In this document: in pieces, positions 9,795-17,929 of the stretch | Layout: each line of letters starts with the position of its first letter | How positions within the stretch are numbered: the first letter of the stretch is position 1 | From: Cognatishimia activa | GTDB lineage: Bacteria; Pseudomonadota; Alphaproteobacteria; Rhodobacterales; Rhodobacteraceae | Assembly: GCF_001458335.1 (NCBI RefSeq) | Contig: NZ_CYTO01000010.1 | Coordinates: forward strand, 83,156-147,155 | DNA length: 64,000 nucleotides | Direction of reading: 5' to 3' | Position numbers and translations under genes: made by a program | Notes under the pieces: generated by a model | Database searches by the model: none | What the model was told of the DNA's origin: nothing | The model's input: the letters and a program-made list of their open reading frames with translations, nothing else

Positions 9795-10019
9795 TTAAAC
9801 GTACATTAGGTCCGCATAAACGGTGCGAACGATGTCTTCGCGTTTGATGCCTTTCGCGGCAAGCTGCGCGTCGCTCATGTCTTGAAGTGCGCGAACGCGT
9901 TGCACGCGATGGTTTGCTTCTGCCAGTTGGATCATGAATGTGCCGATAGCAGCGAACGGCTTTTTGATCAGGCTGAACACTGAACCAGCAGCGTTCTGTT
10001 GAATTGCGATTGTCGCCAT
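9795..10019 (-). CDS. DUF1127 small protein (YjiS/CcaF1-like)
   Basis: 74 residues. The C-terminal 40 residues, with RVRALQDMSDAQLAAKGIKR at their core, are the basic helical DUF1127 motif. Small DUF1127 proteins are common in Rhodobacteraceae; one studied in Rhodobacter (CcaF1) binds RNA and is linked to stress-regulated small RNAs. The ATG at 10019 has AGGAGA about 8 nt upstream; an in-frame ATG 15 codons earlier lacks such a site. I see no tandem CcsR-type small-RNA hairpins after it, only a GC hairpin at 9763-9778. RNA binding is inferred from the family. Confidence 0.8.
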   Translation of the reverse strand: MATIAIQQNAAGSVFSLIKKPFAAIGTFMIQLAEANHRVQRVRALQDMSDAQLAAKGIKREDIVRTVYADLMYV

Positions 10020-10136
10020 GGGACAGTCTCCTAAACGGTCGTTGTCCCTCCCTAAGCCTTTCATACCAAACGAAAACGGAAGGCGTAAGACCGCCTTCCG
10101 AATAACCGCTATGCGCCGAGCGCAACGCGAATAGAC

Positions 10137-10847
10137 TTATTTTTTGACGGGCTTCGGCATCGCTGGCGGGGCAGAAGGTTGGCGTTTGCGCCTTGCTCTT
10201 GGCGCTTCGACAGCATCTGCAGGTTTAGCGGTTTGAGCTTTTGCTGGCTTGGGAGTAGGTTTCACGGCTTCGGTTTTTGCCACAGTGGGTTTGGCGGTCG
10301 TTTTCGCCTTCGCAGCAGGTTTCGCTGCCTCGGCCTTTGCCGGCTTGCTTGCAGGCTTAGCCGCCGGAGCAGTCGCCACTTTGACCGTCTCGGATGCGGG
10401 CTTAACTTTTGCCTTAGATTTTGGCGAAACCTTTTTCGGTTCCGGCGTCGCAGGTGTAGTGGCCACTTTGGCCACCGATTTCGGCTTTTCCTTAACGGTT
10501 TCTACTTTTGCAGGCACCGGCTTTGGGCTAGGGGTTGCTTTTTTCGCCGCTGGTGCAGGTTTCGCCACAGCTTTTGGGGCAGTCGCCTTCGCTTTCGGTG
10601 CGGCCTTTTTCGGTGCAGCCTTTGGCTTGCTTGACGGCTTTGCTGCGCGCTGACTTGTGAAGTCCGGTGCAGAAGAGGTCGCAGCCGACTTAGGTGCGTC
10701 TGGTTTTGTCAACGTCGCCGCAGGGGTGAACGCAGCCCAAAGTGCTTGGTTCATGGCATGATTGACGCGCAGCTGTTGCTCCACTGTCTTTCCGATCAAT
10801 TGCCATCCAGCGACAGTTGCGCTGATGGGATCAACAATCATAGTCAT
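10137..10847 (-). CDS. Lys/Ala/Pro-rich histone H1-like protein
   Basis: 236 residues. Residues 1-60 are an ordinary short domain (ISATVAGWQLIGKTVEQQL..., amphipathic). The rest is low-complexity Lys-Ala-Pro with repeated KPAAK, PKPAK and APKK units and a basic end (RARRKRQ). Such tails bind DNA non-specifically, as in histone H1-like proteins and in the tail of the granule protein PhaF. The N-terminal part is too short for me to call a phasin. The ATG-ACT-ATG start has AGAAGGA upstream; an ATG 15 codons earlier is less well placed. Reading frames on the opposite strand here are composition artefacts. Confidence 0.7.
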   Translation of the reverse strand: MTMIVDPISATVAGWQLIGKTVEQQLRVNHAMNQALWAAFTPAATLTKPDAPKSAATSSAPDFTSQRAAKPSSKPKAAPKKAAPKAKATAPKAVAKPAPAAKKATPSPKPVPAKVETVKEKPKSVAKVATTPATPEPKKVSPKSKAKVKPASETVKVATAPAAKPASKPAKAEAAKPAAKAKTTAKPTVAKTEAVKPTPKPAKAQTAKPADAVEAPRARRKRQPSAPPAMPKPVKK

Positions 10848-10998
10848 TTCGATCGTCCTTCTTTGTCTGTCGACCCTGGACGTCAGGATCACTTTAGTGA
10901 ATGCGGCTTGGTCTTAATTCTTCTTAAATCGGCACGTCAGGCGCATGACAATTGGCCCGAAATGCTGCCACATACACCGTGCTCAACCAGTGTTTGCA

Positions 10999-11019
10999 GC
11001 GTTTGAGATCATCAAACGC
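10999..11019. promoter_or_regulatory. 8-5-8 inverted repeat upstream of rpe
   Basis: GCGTTTGA (10999-11006) and TCAAACGC (11012-11019) are perfect complements around GATCA. It is the first of two tandem inverted repeats in the 324-nt gap between the H1-like gene and rpe. Confidence 0.5.
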
Positions 11020-11028
11020 GTATGATTG

Positions 11029-11051
11029 AGCAATTTCAACTGGAAATTGCT
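11029..11051. promoter_or_regulatory. 9-5-9 inverted repeat upstream of rpe
   Basis: AGCAATTTC (11029-11037) and GAAATTGCT (11043-11051) are perfect complements. Its centre is 31 bp from that of the preceding repeat, close to three helical turns, so the two could be bound on one DNA face. It lies about 120 nt before the rpe ATG. The rest of the gap shows nothing I can assign. Confidence 0.5.
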
Positions 11052-11171
11052 GCGGTGCGGCATTTTGCTGGTTTTCGCTGCGTCACCGGGCTGCAAATAC
11101 GGTTTCGTTGCACTTTTCTAGGTTTCAGCGCATTTTCCCGGCAACGAATCATCTGCTCTTAGGAGAACCCC

Positions 11172-11852
11172 ATGAGCTTCGACCGCTCCATCAAAATCGC
11201 CCCGTCTATTCTGTCCGCAGATTTCGCCAATTTTGGCCAAGAAATTGAAGCGGTGGAGGCGCAAGGTGCGGATTGGATCCACGTGGACGTTATGGATGGC
11301 CACTTTGTGCCAAATCTGACATTTGGCCCGCCGCTGTGCAAAGCGATCCGCAAACACATCAACACCGTGATGGATGTTCATTTGATGATCGCGCCGGTTG
11401 ATCCGTATATCGACGCCTTTGCGGATGCTGGCGCTGATGTACTGACCGCGCATTTGGAAGCTGGCCCGCACATTCACCGCACATTGCAAGCGATCCGTGG
11501 CGCAGGATGTAAGGCGGGTCTGGCGTTGAACCCTGGCACAGGCATTGAAGACATCGAATACCTTCTGGATATGGTCGATCTGATCTGTGTTATGACCGTG
11601 AACCCGGGCTTTGGCGGGCAGAAATTCATTCATTCGCAGGTCGACAAAGTGCGCAAGCTGCGCGCGATGATTGGAGACCGTCCGATCCATATCGAGATTG
11701 ATGGTGGCATCACGCCGGAAACCGCACCGCTTATGGCCGAGGCCGGGGCAGATGTGTTGGTTGCGGGCTCTGCCGTCTTTAAAGGCGGCAGCGTATCCAA
11801 CCCAGCGCCTTATGGTGAAAACATCCGCGCCATCAAAGCATCCGTCGCCTAA
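11172..11852 (+). CDS. rpe: Ribulose-phosphate 3-epimerase
   Basis: 226 residues, TIM barrel. It interconverts ribulose 5-phosphate and xylulose 5-phosphate in the pentose phosphate pathway, metabolically linked to the xylB product in this window. Motifs: IAPSILSADFANFG at the N-terminus, DWIHVDVMDGHFVPN with metal-binding His and Asp near residues 37-43, DVHLMI near 74, NPGFGGQKF near 145 and EIDGGI near 178. A strong AGGAG site precedes the ATG. It appears to be monocistronic. Confidence 0.97.
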   Translation: MSFDRSIKIAPSILSADFANFGQEIEAVEAQGADWIHVDVMDGHFVPNLTFGPPLCKAIRKHINTVMDVHLMIAPVDPYIDAFADAGADVLTAHLEAGPHIHRTLQAIRGAGCKAGLALNPGTGIEDIEYLLDMVDLICVMTVNPGFGGQKFIHSQVDKVRKLRAMIGDRPIHIEIDGGITPETAPLMAEAGADVLVAGSAVFKGGSVSNPAPYGENIRAIKASVA

Positions 11853-11858
11853 TCGCGG

Positions 11859-12452
11859 CTAGTTCGCTTCCAAGATAGCTTGAAAATGACGGAAGGCGCT
11901 GGCGCAATGGGCGTCGATGTCTTCCGCCGACGGGGCTTTCTCAACGCCAATCGCGCGTTTGATTTGCATATCGCCAATCAGCAAATGAATGAAAGCCTGC
12001 GTCAGTGGGCCGACATCGTCTGCACCTACGCCCGGCAGTGCAGCAATCAGCTTGGCGAAAAGCGGTGCGATCACGTCGCGCCCGGCTTGTGATATTGCAA
12101 GCCCGAGCTCTCCCGTAGCATCTGCCGCTGCAGCGCGATTGAGAAGAATCGCCCGGTCTCCAAGTAGCATCGCCAAGAAAGTCGGTGCGATTGTTTTTAA
12201 CGACGCCATTGGATCAGCATCGTCGTCCAAGGCGGATTTCAGCAGTGCTTCGGTCTCTGCTGCATTGTCCTGAACCATCGCTTCAAACAGCCCGCGTTTG
12301 TCTCCGTACCAGCGATAAAGTGTTTCATTTGAAGCCTTTGCGGCTTTCGCGATGTTGAGCATCGACGTGCCCGCATAACCTTTTTCTGCGATCAAATCAT
12401 AGGCGGCATGGGTGATCGCAAGGTGGCGTTCTTGTTTCCGGGCGTCGCGCAT
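11859..12452 (-). CDS. TetR family transcriptional regulator
   Basis: 197 residues. The N-terminal 50 form the TetR helix-turn-helix (YAGTSMLNIAKAAKASNETLYRWYGDKRGLF), followed by a divergent ligand-binding domain. It is divergent from the DUF1772 membrane protein at 12544; the 91-nt gap holds an inverted repeat, so it likely represses itself and that gene. It ends 6 nt from the rpe stop, tail to tail. Ligand unknown. Confidence 0.88.
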   Translation of the reverse strand: MRDARKQERHLAITHAAYDLIAEKGYAGTSMLNIAKAAKASNETLYRWYGDKRGLFEAMVQDNAAETEALLKSALDDDADPMASLKTIAPTFLAMLLGDRAILLNRAAAADATGELGLAISQAGRDVIAPLFAKLIAALPGVGADDVGPLTQAFIHLLIGDMQIKRAIGVEKAPSAEDIDAHCASAFRHFQAILEAN

Positions 12453-12509
12453 TGGGGCTCCAATTATGTCTTGTCAAAAAGCGTACAGATGATTACGGAT
12501 ATCTGCAAG

Positions 12510-12525
12510 CGTACAAAAGTGTACG
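12510..12525. promoter_or_regulatory. Candidate TetR operator
   Basis: CGTAC (12510-12514) and GTACG (12521-12525) form an inverted repeat around a 6-nt spacer between the divergent tetR-type gene and the DUF1772 gene. A further GCGTACA half-site is at 12481-12487, and an imperfect CAGAT...ATCTG repeat spans 12486-12505. Confidence 0.5.
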
Positions 12526-12543
12526 GTAAGCTGGAGATCAGAA

Positions 12544-13050
12544 ATGTTAGTAATTACGATTTGCGCCATGGGTGTCGCCCTGCTGCTGAATGCAGGAATT
12601 TTTGGTTTTTTTTACGCTTGGGTTTGTTCGACCATGTGGGGGCTCGATGCCGCAGACCCGCGCGTTGCGATTGAGGCGATGCAGGCGATGAATGCCTCGG
12701 TGCGCAACATGACCTTTGCGCCGGCATTCTTTGGAACGCCCTTTGCATTGTGGTTGGCGGCTGCTTTGTTGTGGCGGTCCCAGAACATCGCAAGCGCGCG
12801 ATGTTTTGCGGTTGCCGGCCTGACCTATTTTGCCTTGGGCATGCTGCTGACCATGGGGATCAACGTGCCAATGAACGAAGCCTTGGCATTGGTGCAGGTG
12901 CCTGCATCCATCGAGGAAGCACGCGTGATTTGGGAAGACTATTCAGGGACTTGGCAGATGTGGAACCAGGTTCGCACCTTCACGTCAGGCTTGGCCTTTG
13001 CGATTGCACTGGCGGGTGTGTTTTTCTTCCGGACAAGCCCAGAAGCGTGA
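12544..13050 (+). CDS. DUF1772 (anthrone oxygenase-like) membrane protein
   Basis: 168 residues with four predicted membrane helices (about residues 3-25, 55-75, 84-105, 145-162). The pattern, with NxxVNxP-like INVPMNEAL near residue 108 and W.YSGTWQMWNQVR near 130, is that of DUF1772/anthrone oxygenase-like proteins. The physiological role is usually unknown. It is probably controlled by the adjacent TetR-type regulator. Confidence 0.75.
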   Translation: MLVITICAMGVALLLNAGIFGFFYAWVCSTMWGLDAADPRVAIEAMQAMNASVRNMTFAPAFFGTPFALWLAAALLWRSQNIASARCFAVAGLTYFALGMLLTMGINVPMNEALALVQVPASIEEARVIWEDYSGTWQMWNQVRTFTSGLAFAIALAGVFFFRTSPEA

Positions 13051-13059
13051 GGCCATAAA

Positions 13060-13083
13060 CAGAGATGCTTTAGAGCATCTCTG
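13060..13083. terminator. Stem-loop between convergent genes
   Basis: CAGAGATGCT (13060-13069) pairs with AGCATCTCTG (13074-13083) around a TTAG loop. It starts 9 nt after the DUF1772 stop and contains the stop codon of the minus-strand dehydrogenase. There is no strong T run, so it is a weak or Rho-assisted terminator candidate. Confidence 0.5.
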
Positions 13084-14055
13084 GCAGAACACGATCAGGC
13101 GGCTTGTGTCCATCCTCAAAGGTGCGGATGTTCAGCATGACCTTCTCGCCCATCTCAATCCGGCACTCCATGGTGGCAGATCCCATATGCGGGAGCATGA
13201 CCACATTGCCGAGAGAGCGAAGCTCGGCGGCCATTTCGTCGCCGCCTTCATACACATCCAAACCTGCGCCGCCGATTTCATTGGCCTTAAGCGCCAAAGC
13301 AAGCGCTGCTTCATCAATCACTTCACCGCGTGAGGTGTTTACGATGACTGCATCAGGTTTCATCAGCTTCAAACGACGCGCATTCACGAGGTGATAAGTG
13401 GCTGGCGTATGGGGGCAGTTGATTGAAACTACATCCATCCGCGCCAGCATTTGGTCGAGGCTTTCCCAATAGGTGGCCTCAAAACGCTCTTCGATCCCCG
13501 CATGCAGGCGGCGGCGGTTGTGGTAATGGACTTCCATGCCAAACGCTTTGGCGCGCCGTGCCACGGCTTGGCCGATACGGCCCATGCCAAGGATGCCGAG
13601 TTTTCGACCGCCAATACGCCCACCAAGCATTGCGCTTGGGGACCAACCTTCCCATTTTCCGCGTTCCATCTGCGCAAGGCCTTCTGGAATGCGGCGGGGA
13701 CCGCGAGCACAAGCGCCATGGCCATGTCCGCAGTATCTTCGGTCATAACCCCGGGGGTGTTTGTGACCAAAATCCCTTTTTCCCGCGCGTCATCCACTTC
13801 GATGTGGTCAACGCCAGCCCCATAATTTGCGATGAGCTTGAGTTGCGGACCCGCATTCGCGAGAATCTCGTGGTCAATTTTGTCATTGAGGTTCGTGACA
13901 ATGACATCAGCGGTTTTGACCGCTTCAATTAGCTCTGCTCGAGGCATCTGCGTTTCGTCTTCGCGCAAACGTACATCGAACAGTTCCGAGAGCCGCGCCT
14001 CGACCGGTTCTGGCAACCGTCGCGTAACGACAACACTCAGACGTTGCTTTGCCAT
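13070..14055 (-). pseudogene. D-2-hydroxyacid dehydrogenase (glyoxylate/hydroxypyruvate reductase type), frameshifted
   Basis: Two frames together encode one D-isomer-specific 2-hydroxyacid dehydrogenase of about 328 residues. The first part, from ATG 14055 (GAGG upstream), covers the substrate domain (ANYGAGVDHI, NTPGVMTEDTADMAMALVLAVP). The second carries the NAD domain (GRKLGILGMGRIGQAVARRA), NTSRGEVID and the catalytic-type His in LPHMGS. They join where one C is missing in a GTCCCCGCC stretch (plus-strand GGGG at 13696-13699); adding one base gives VPRRIPEGLAQMERG without a break. As read, the protein loses the cofactor domain. It may be a true mutation, ribosomal slippage or a sequence error; the lack of other damage favours something recent or an error. 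Confidence 0.85.
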
Positions 14056-14143
14056 TGGGTACCTCGGAGTTCTTTCCAAATCAGAACGTTGCTGGCACAG
14101 TGCCTGACAGAATGACGGGGCACAAGAACCCCCGCGCAATTTT

Positions 14144-14677
14144 ATGAGCAGACAAATGATTTCGGTGACCAACGGACAGAAATGGACGCATGTTTTGGCG
14201 GCAGCTTTTGCGGTTCTCGCCATGACGGGCGCAGCGGTTGCTGAACAGAAACGCGGTCCGGTCACCAATCTGCCCATGCCGCGCTATGTCAGCCTGAAAG
14301 CGGCGAAGGCGAATGTGCGTCGCGGCCCATCGTTGACCCACCGGATCGACTGGATTTTCAAGCGTCGCGATATGCCGCTGGTTGTCACGGCAGAACACGG
14401 CCATTGGCGCCGGGTACAGGATCGCGACGGGGCAGGGGGCTGGGTGCATTACTCGCTGCTTTCTGGCAACCGAACCGTGATCGTTGAAGCGGATATGTTG
14501 CCTCTGAACGTCCGCCCCGAGCCTGACACGCCGATGGTCGCGCAACTAGAGCTCGGCGTTGTGGCCAGCCTTGGCAAGTGTCATCCCGAATGGTGCCGGA
14601 TTTCCGTAGGGGGCTATAAGGGCTGGGCCCGGAAATCCGATATCTGGGGTGTCCTTGACGAAGAGATCCGCGAGTAA
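14144..14677 (+). CDS. Secreted SH3-domain protein
   Basis: 177 residues. An N-terminal signal peptide (hydrophobic stretch about residues 16-33, ending AVAEQ) is followed by two bacterial SH3-like units (KAAKANVRRGPSLTHRIDWIF near 52-72 and LPLNVRPEPDTPMVAQLELG near 118-137). Such proteins sit in the periplasm and often bind the cell wall. It is divergent from the frameshifted dehydrogenase. The ribosome site is weak, and an internal ATG 4 codons on is also possible. Confidence 0.75.
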   Translation: MSRQMISVTNGQKWTHVLAAAFAVLAMTGAAVAEQKRGPVTNLPMPRYVSLKAAKANVRRGPSLTHRIDWIFKRRDMPLVVTAEHGHWRRVQDRDGAGGWVHYSLLSGNRTVIVEADMLPLNVRPEPDTPMVAQLELGVVASLGKCHPEWCRISVGGYKGWARKSDIWGVLDEEIRE

Positions 14678-14723
14678 ACGGCACCTTGTGAACGCATGGG
14701 CCGAAGCGGCGCTTCTAAACTGC

Positions 14724-14748
14724 CTTCTTCTTTGCCCAAATACTCAAA
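14724..14748 (+). repeat. Interspersed repeat box, copy 1
   Basis: CTTCTTCTTTG, CCC, then AAATACTCAAA: the same box as at 34703-34724 (reverse), 44213-44237 and 54413-54437. It lies after the SH3 gene, in the gap before panB (tail to tail). A small hairpin GAAGC-GGC-GCTTC (14703-14715) precedes it; unlike the other copies, no strong GC hairpin follows. Confidence 0.75.
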
Positions 14749-14774
14749 ATGAACAGCACGCCCACCAATAGACG

Positions 14775-15584
14775 TTACTTGTAGACTTCTTTTTCCGTCG
14801 GGAAGGCCCTTGTTTTCACATCGTCTGCGTATTCAGACACCGCGCGTTCAATGGCTGGACCCAAGTCGCCGTAGACTTTTACAAATTTCGGGGTCCACTC
14901 GTTCAGCCCGAGCATGTCTTCCAAAACCAGGATTTGGCCGTCACATTCTGCAGATGCGCCAATCCCAATGGTCGGGATTGGGCAGGCTTTGGTGATCTTC
15001 ACCGCAAGAGGTTCAACGACGCCCTCAACAACGACAGAGAACGCACCAGCCTCTGCAACCGCAACAGCATCTTCGATCAATGCATCCCAGCCTGCTTCGT
15101 CTCGGCCTTGGGTTTTAAATCCACCCATCACGTGGCTTGATTGCGGCGTCAGACCAATATGCGCCATGACGGGAATACCGCGTTCCACCAGGAAATGGAT
15201 GGTTTCCGCCATACGCTTTCCGCCTTCCAATTTCACCGCACCGCAGCCCGTTTCTTTCATGATCTTGGCAGCGTTGCGGAAAGCCACGGCTGGGCTTTCC
15301 TCATATGTACCAAATGGCATATCGACGACGATTAGCGCTTTCTCTGTCCCGCGGACCACCGCTTTGCCATGCATGATCATTAGGTCAAGCGGCACACCAA
15401 CAGTGCTTTCCATGCCGTGCATCACCATGCCGAGGCTGTCACCCACCAGGATGAAGTCCGCATATTTATCGACGATGGCGGCTGTATGGGCGTGATAGCT
15501 GGTCAGCGACACAATCGGTTCGCCGCCTTTGCGGGCTGCGATTTCAGGCACGGTTGTGCGGCGAATCTTGGCTTGTGCGCTCAT
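14775..15584 (-). CDS. panB: 3-methyl-2-oxobutanoate hydroxymethyltransferase
   Basis: 269 residues, normal length. It adds a hydroxymethyl group from methylene-tetrahydrofolate to ketoisovalerate, the first step to pantothenate. [14 protein letters not shown] near the N-terminus, [12 protein letters not shown] (metal-binding Asp) near residue 46, VKLEGG near 117 and AHIGLTPQS near 140 are diagnostic. Its ATG overlaps the panC stop (ATGA), so the two are coupled. The substrate ketoisovalerate comes from the IlvC/IlvD pathway, both encoded in this window. Confidence 0.97.
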   Translation of the reverse strand: MSAQAKIRRTTVPEIAARKGGEPIVSLTSYHAHTAAIVDKYADFILVGDSLGMVMHGMESTVGVPLDLMIMHGKAVVRGTEKALIVVDMPFGTYEESPAVAFRNAAKIMKETGCGAVKLEGGKRMAETIHFLVERGIPVMAHIGLTPQSSHVMGGFKTQGRDEAGWDALIEDAVAVAEAGAFSVVVEGVVEPLAVKITKACPIPTIGIGASAECDGQILVLEDMLGLNEWTPKFVKVYGDLGPAIERAVSEYADDVKTRAFPTEKEVYK

Positions 15585-16420
15585 GGTGTGATGACCCTTT
15601 GATCTAGCAGAAGGACGCCACCAAACTCTGCGGAGAGCATAATGGCAGCGGGGGTGGTCAGGGGGCCTGCGAGATCAGCAAGGCTTTCCGCCTGAACAAT
15701 ATCGAGGCCGCGCAGGGTGGCGCGCGGCTCGGCGTGAATGGTGTTTGCGATGGTGTCGCGTAGGGAGTCGACCGATTTGTTTTTCAGCGCTTCGGCTGCA
15801 TCTAAAGACCGAGACAAGACCAAAGCCGCTTGGCGGTCTTCCGCATTCAGACGCACGTTGCGCGAGGACATCGCCAATCCGTCGTTCTCACGCACGATCG
15901 GCACGCCAATAATCTCAATCGGAAAGGCCAAATCGCGGGTCATGCGTTTGATAATCTGCAGCTGTTGGTAGTCTTTTTCCCCAAAACACGCGACGTCGGG
16001 TTGCACGAAGTTGAACAGCCGCGCGACCACGGTGGTGACACCGCGGAAGTGGCCGGGGCGGACTTCGCCATGAAGAATATTGGCCATACGGGTGGTTTCA
16101 ACGATGGTTTCATCACCGTCAGGATAGACGTCAGAAACGTCCGGGATCAAAACCAAATCGACGCCCGCTGCGCGCAACATTTCTAAGTCACGCTCTTCGT
16201 CTCGCGGGTAGCTGTCGAGGTCGGAAGCCTCGCCGAATTGGGTTGGGTTCACAAAGATCGTGACTGCAACACGGTCCGCTTTGGACTTTGCCGTCGCCAC
16301 CAACTCCATATGGCCTGCATGCAGAAAGCCCATGGTTGGGACGAGCCCGATGGTCTCTCCTGCACTTCGAAATGCGCCTGTCGCGGTGCGACAGTCAGCG
16401 ATTGTGCGAACGACCTGCAT
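15581..16420 (-). CDS. panC: Pantothenate synthetase
   Basis: 279 residues. It condenses pantoate and beta-alanine using ATP. The nucleotidyltransferase HIGH-like motif is in [13 protein letters not shown] near residue 30, FVNPTQFG near 58, GEKDYQQL near 148 and the KMSKS-like MSSRN near 184. The ATG at 16420 has AGGGGA upstream; a longer frame adds 15 unrelated residues. First gene of panC-panB. Confidence 0.96.
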   Translation of the reverse strand: MQVVRTIADCRTATGAFRSAGETIGLVPTMGFLHAGHMELVATAKSKADRVAVTIFVNPTQFGEASDLDSYPRDEERDLEMLRAAGVDLVLIPDVSDVYPDGDETIVETTRMANILHGEVRPGHFRGVTTVVARLFNFVQPDVACFGEKDYQQLQIIKRMTRDLAFPIEIIGVPIVRENDGLAMSSRNVRLNAEDRQAALVLSRSLDAAEALKNKSVDSLRDTIANTIHAEPRATLRGLDIVQAESLADLAGPLTTPAAIMLSAEFGGVLLLDQRVITP

Positions 16421-16597
16421 GGCAGTCCCCTGTCTTTCTTGTCTTACTGAAGAGGGGTGTAGCAAAAGGCGCTGCGCTGCGGCAAGCGTGCAGATAATTC
16501 TTCCGCAACGTGAGTTGCCGCAATTTTGGCAGATTTTTCCCCGAATTCCGGCACGTTCCTTTGTGAGACTTTAAACATCAGCAAGGAGTTTGCCTCG

Positions 16598-16741
16598 ATG
16601 CGTCGTGTTCTGCCAATGATTTTCACCTGCTTTGCGATTGTCGGCTATGCCGTGTTTCAAGCGCATGCAGTGAAGGCAGAGAACCACGCACAATACATTC
16701 CTACTGCGACGCCTATCGAGATAGAGCATCTCACCTATTGA
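16598..16741 (+). CDS. Small predicted exported protein (47 aa)
   Basis: Not recognised. 47 residues starting at an ATG with AAGGAG upstream. A hydrophobic N-terminus (LPMIFTCFAIVGYAVF) ending in an AHAVKA cleavage-like site would leave a mature peptide of only about 24 residues (ENHAQYIPTATPIEIEHLTY at the end). It could be a tiny secreted or envelope peptide, or not a gene. It lies alone between panC and the gene at 16856. Confidence 0.45.
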   Translation: MRRVLPMIFTCFAIVGYAVFQAHAVKAENHAQYIPTATPIEIEHLTY

Positions 16742-16855
16742 TGGATGTTTTGGCGTTGGTTGTCCAAAACTGGCCCAAAGATGCCTGATTTCTTTCCTTT
16801 TCGTGTCAAATCGCACTGATAGCTCTGATCCAATCAATCTTGTTGGAGCGATCAG

Positions 16856-17929
16856 ATGCTAAAATATATTCCAGTCGCGTTTGCGATCATCGCCTTAGGT
16901 GTGGTTGCCGCACTTGATTTCATGGGTTTCCGCGGCCGCTCTGCTGAAATAGCGACGCTGCATGAAGCGGCAACAAAAATTGACGCGGGTTTTGAAGTGG
17001 CAGAGGTGTCCTACAAGGATCATCTGCTCAGCAAAATCGGTATGGCCAAAGGGTTGCCGAACCCAACTTTGGCGACCGCGCGGCTTGAACGCCGCGTGCT
17101 GCGTTCCGCGCCCCTAAACAGCTATTTGCCAACGCCGTCTGAAGAGGTGCTTGCGGGATGGGAGCGACTCGCGTGGAGCGATGACTTTCAGACGGGATTT
17201 GGCTGGCCCGACGGGATCACCGACGGAAAGCCGGGAAAATACGCGCCTAATCTGGATGATGATATTGCCATCTATCTGAATGGCCGCAGCTCGATCTATA
17301 TGCGCGTCGAACGCGCGGAACCAACCATGACTTTGGCCAATCGTTTGAAGCAGGCTTATTGGGTTGTGGACACTGGCCGCTCTCTGGATCGCTTGCACGA
17401 GGGGCGTCCGAGGGCGAGCTATTTCTGGACCAATTTCAAGGAAACCAGCTCGGGCAACAGCGTTTACAACGCCAAATATCACAAGCATTTCCATAAAGTG
17501 GAAGGCGTGCATTGGCTAAGCGCTAAGAACAAATCCGCGCGTCGGGACGAAAAGATGCGCTATATGTTTGCATCCCTTGGCGGCGGTGTTGTGCTCAAAC
17601 TGCGCGCACATGCCTCAGAGGCGGAAATCAAACAGGTGATGGACGCGATTGATTATCAATCGTTGAACCAGATGCAGACTTTGCCAAGCCCATTGATCGC
17701 AGAAGGTCTTGGTAAATATCTGATCGATACGCCAGAAGAGTGGTTGTCTGAACACGCCGGTGAGGTTCCGACCGCAAGCTACGGTACAGATGTCGGCCAA
17801 ACCGAAGTCGAGGCCAAAACGATTGCACAAGCTGATCAGAAAACTCTGCCAAAGGCCCATAAAGGCGGTTTTGGCAGTGAAAACTGCTCTGCGGAGAATG
17901 GCAAAACCTGTAAGGTGCTAGCGCACTGA
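16856..17929 (+). CDS. Membrane-anchored protein of unknown function
   Basis: 357 residues, family not recognised. One N-terminal hydrophobic helix (residues 4-24) should anchor it to the inner membrane with the rest outside. The body is soluble with conserved-looking aromatic stretches (WSDDFQTGFGWPDG, SYFWTNFKE), a His-rich KYHKHFHKVEGVHW segment near residue 208-221, and a C-terminal tail with two cysteines (ENCSAENGKTCK) that could pair in the periplasm. Starts 16 nt after a weak GGAG-like site. It overlaps the next gene tail to tail by 12 nt. Confidence 0.65.
   Translation: MLKYIPVAFAIIALGVVAALDFMGFRGRSAEIATLHEAATKIDAGFEVAEVSYKDHLLSKIGMAKGLPNPTLATARLERRVLRSAPLNSYLPTPSEEVLAGWERLAWSDDFQTGFGWPDGITDGKPGKYAPNLDDDIAIYLNGRSSIYMRVERAEPTMTLANRLKQAYWVVDTGRSLDRLHEGRPRASYFWTNFKETSSGNSVYNAKYHKHFHKVEGVHWLSAKNKSARRDEKMRYMFASLGGGVVLKLRAHASEAEIKQVMDAIDYQSLNQMQTLPSPLIAEGLGKYLIDTPEEWLSEHAGEVPTASYGTDVGQTEVEAKTIAQADQKTLPKAHKGGFGSENCSAENGKTCKVLAH

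Noticed and set aside
10179-10653. Open frames opposite the H1-like gene, rich in Phe/Gly/Ala or Arg/Cys
   Set aside because: Low-complexity by-products of the Lys/Ala/Pro repeats on the other strand.
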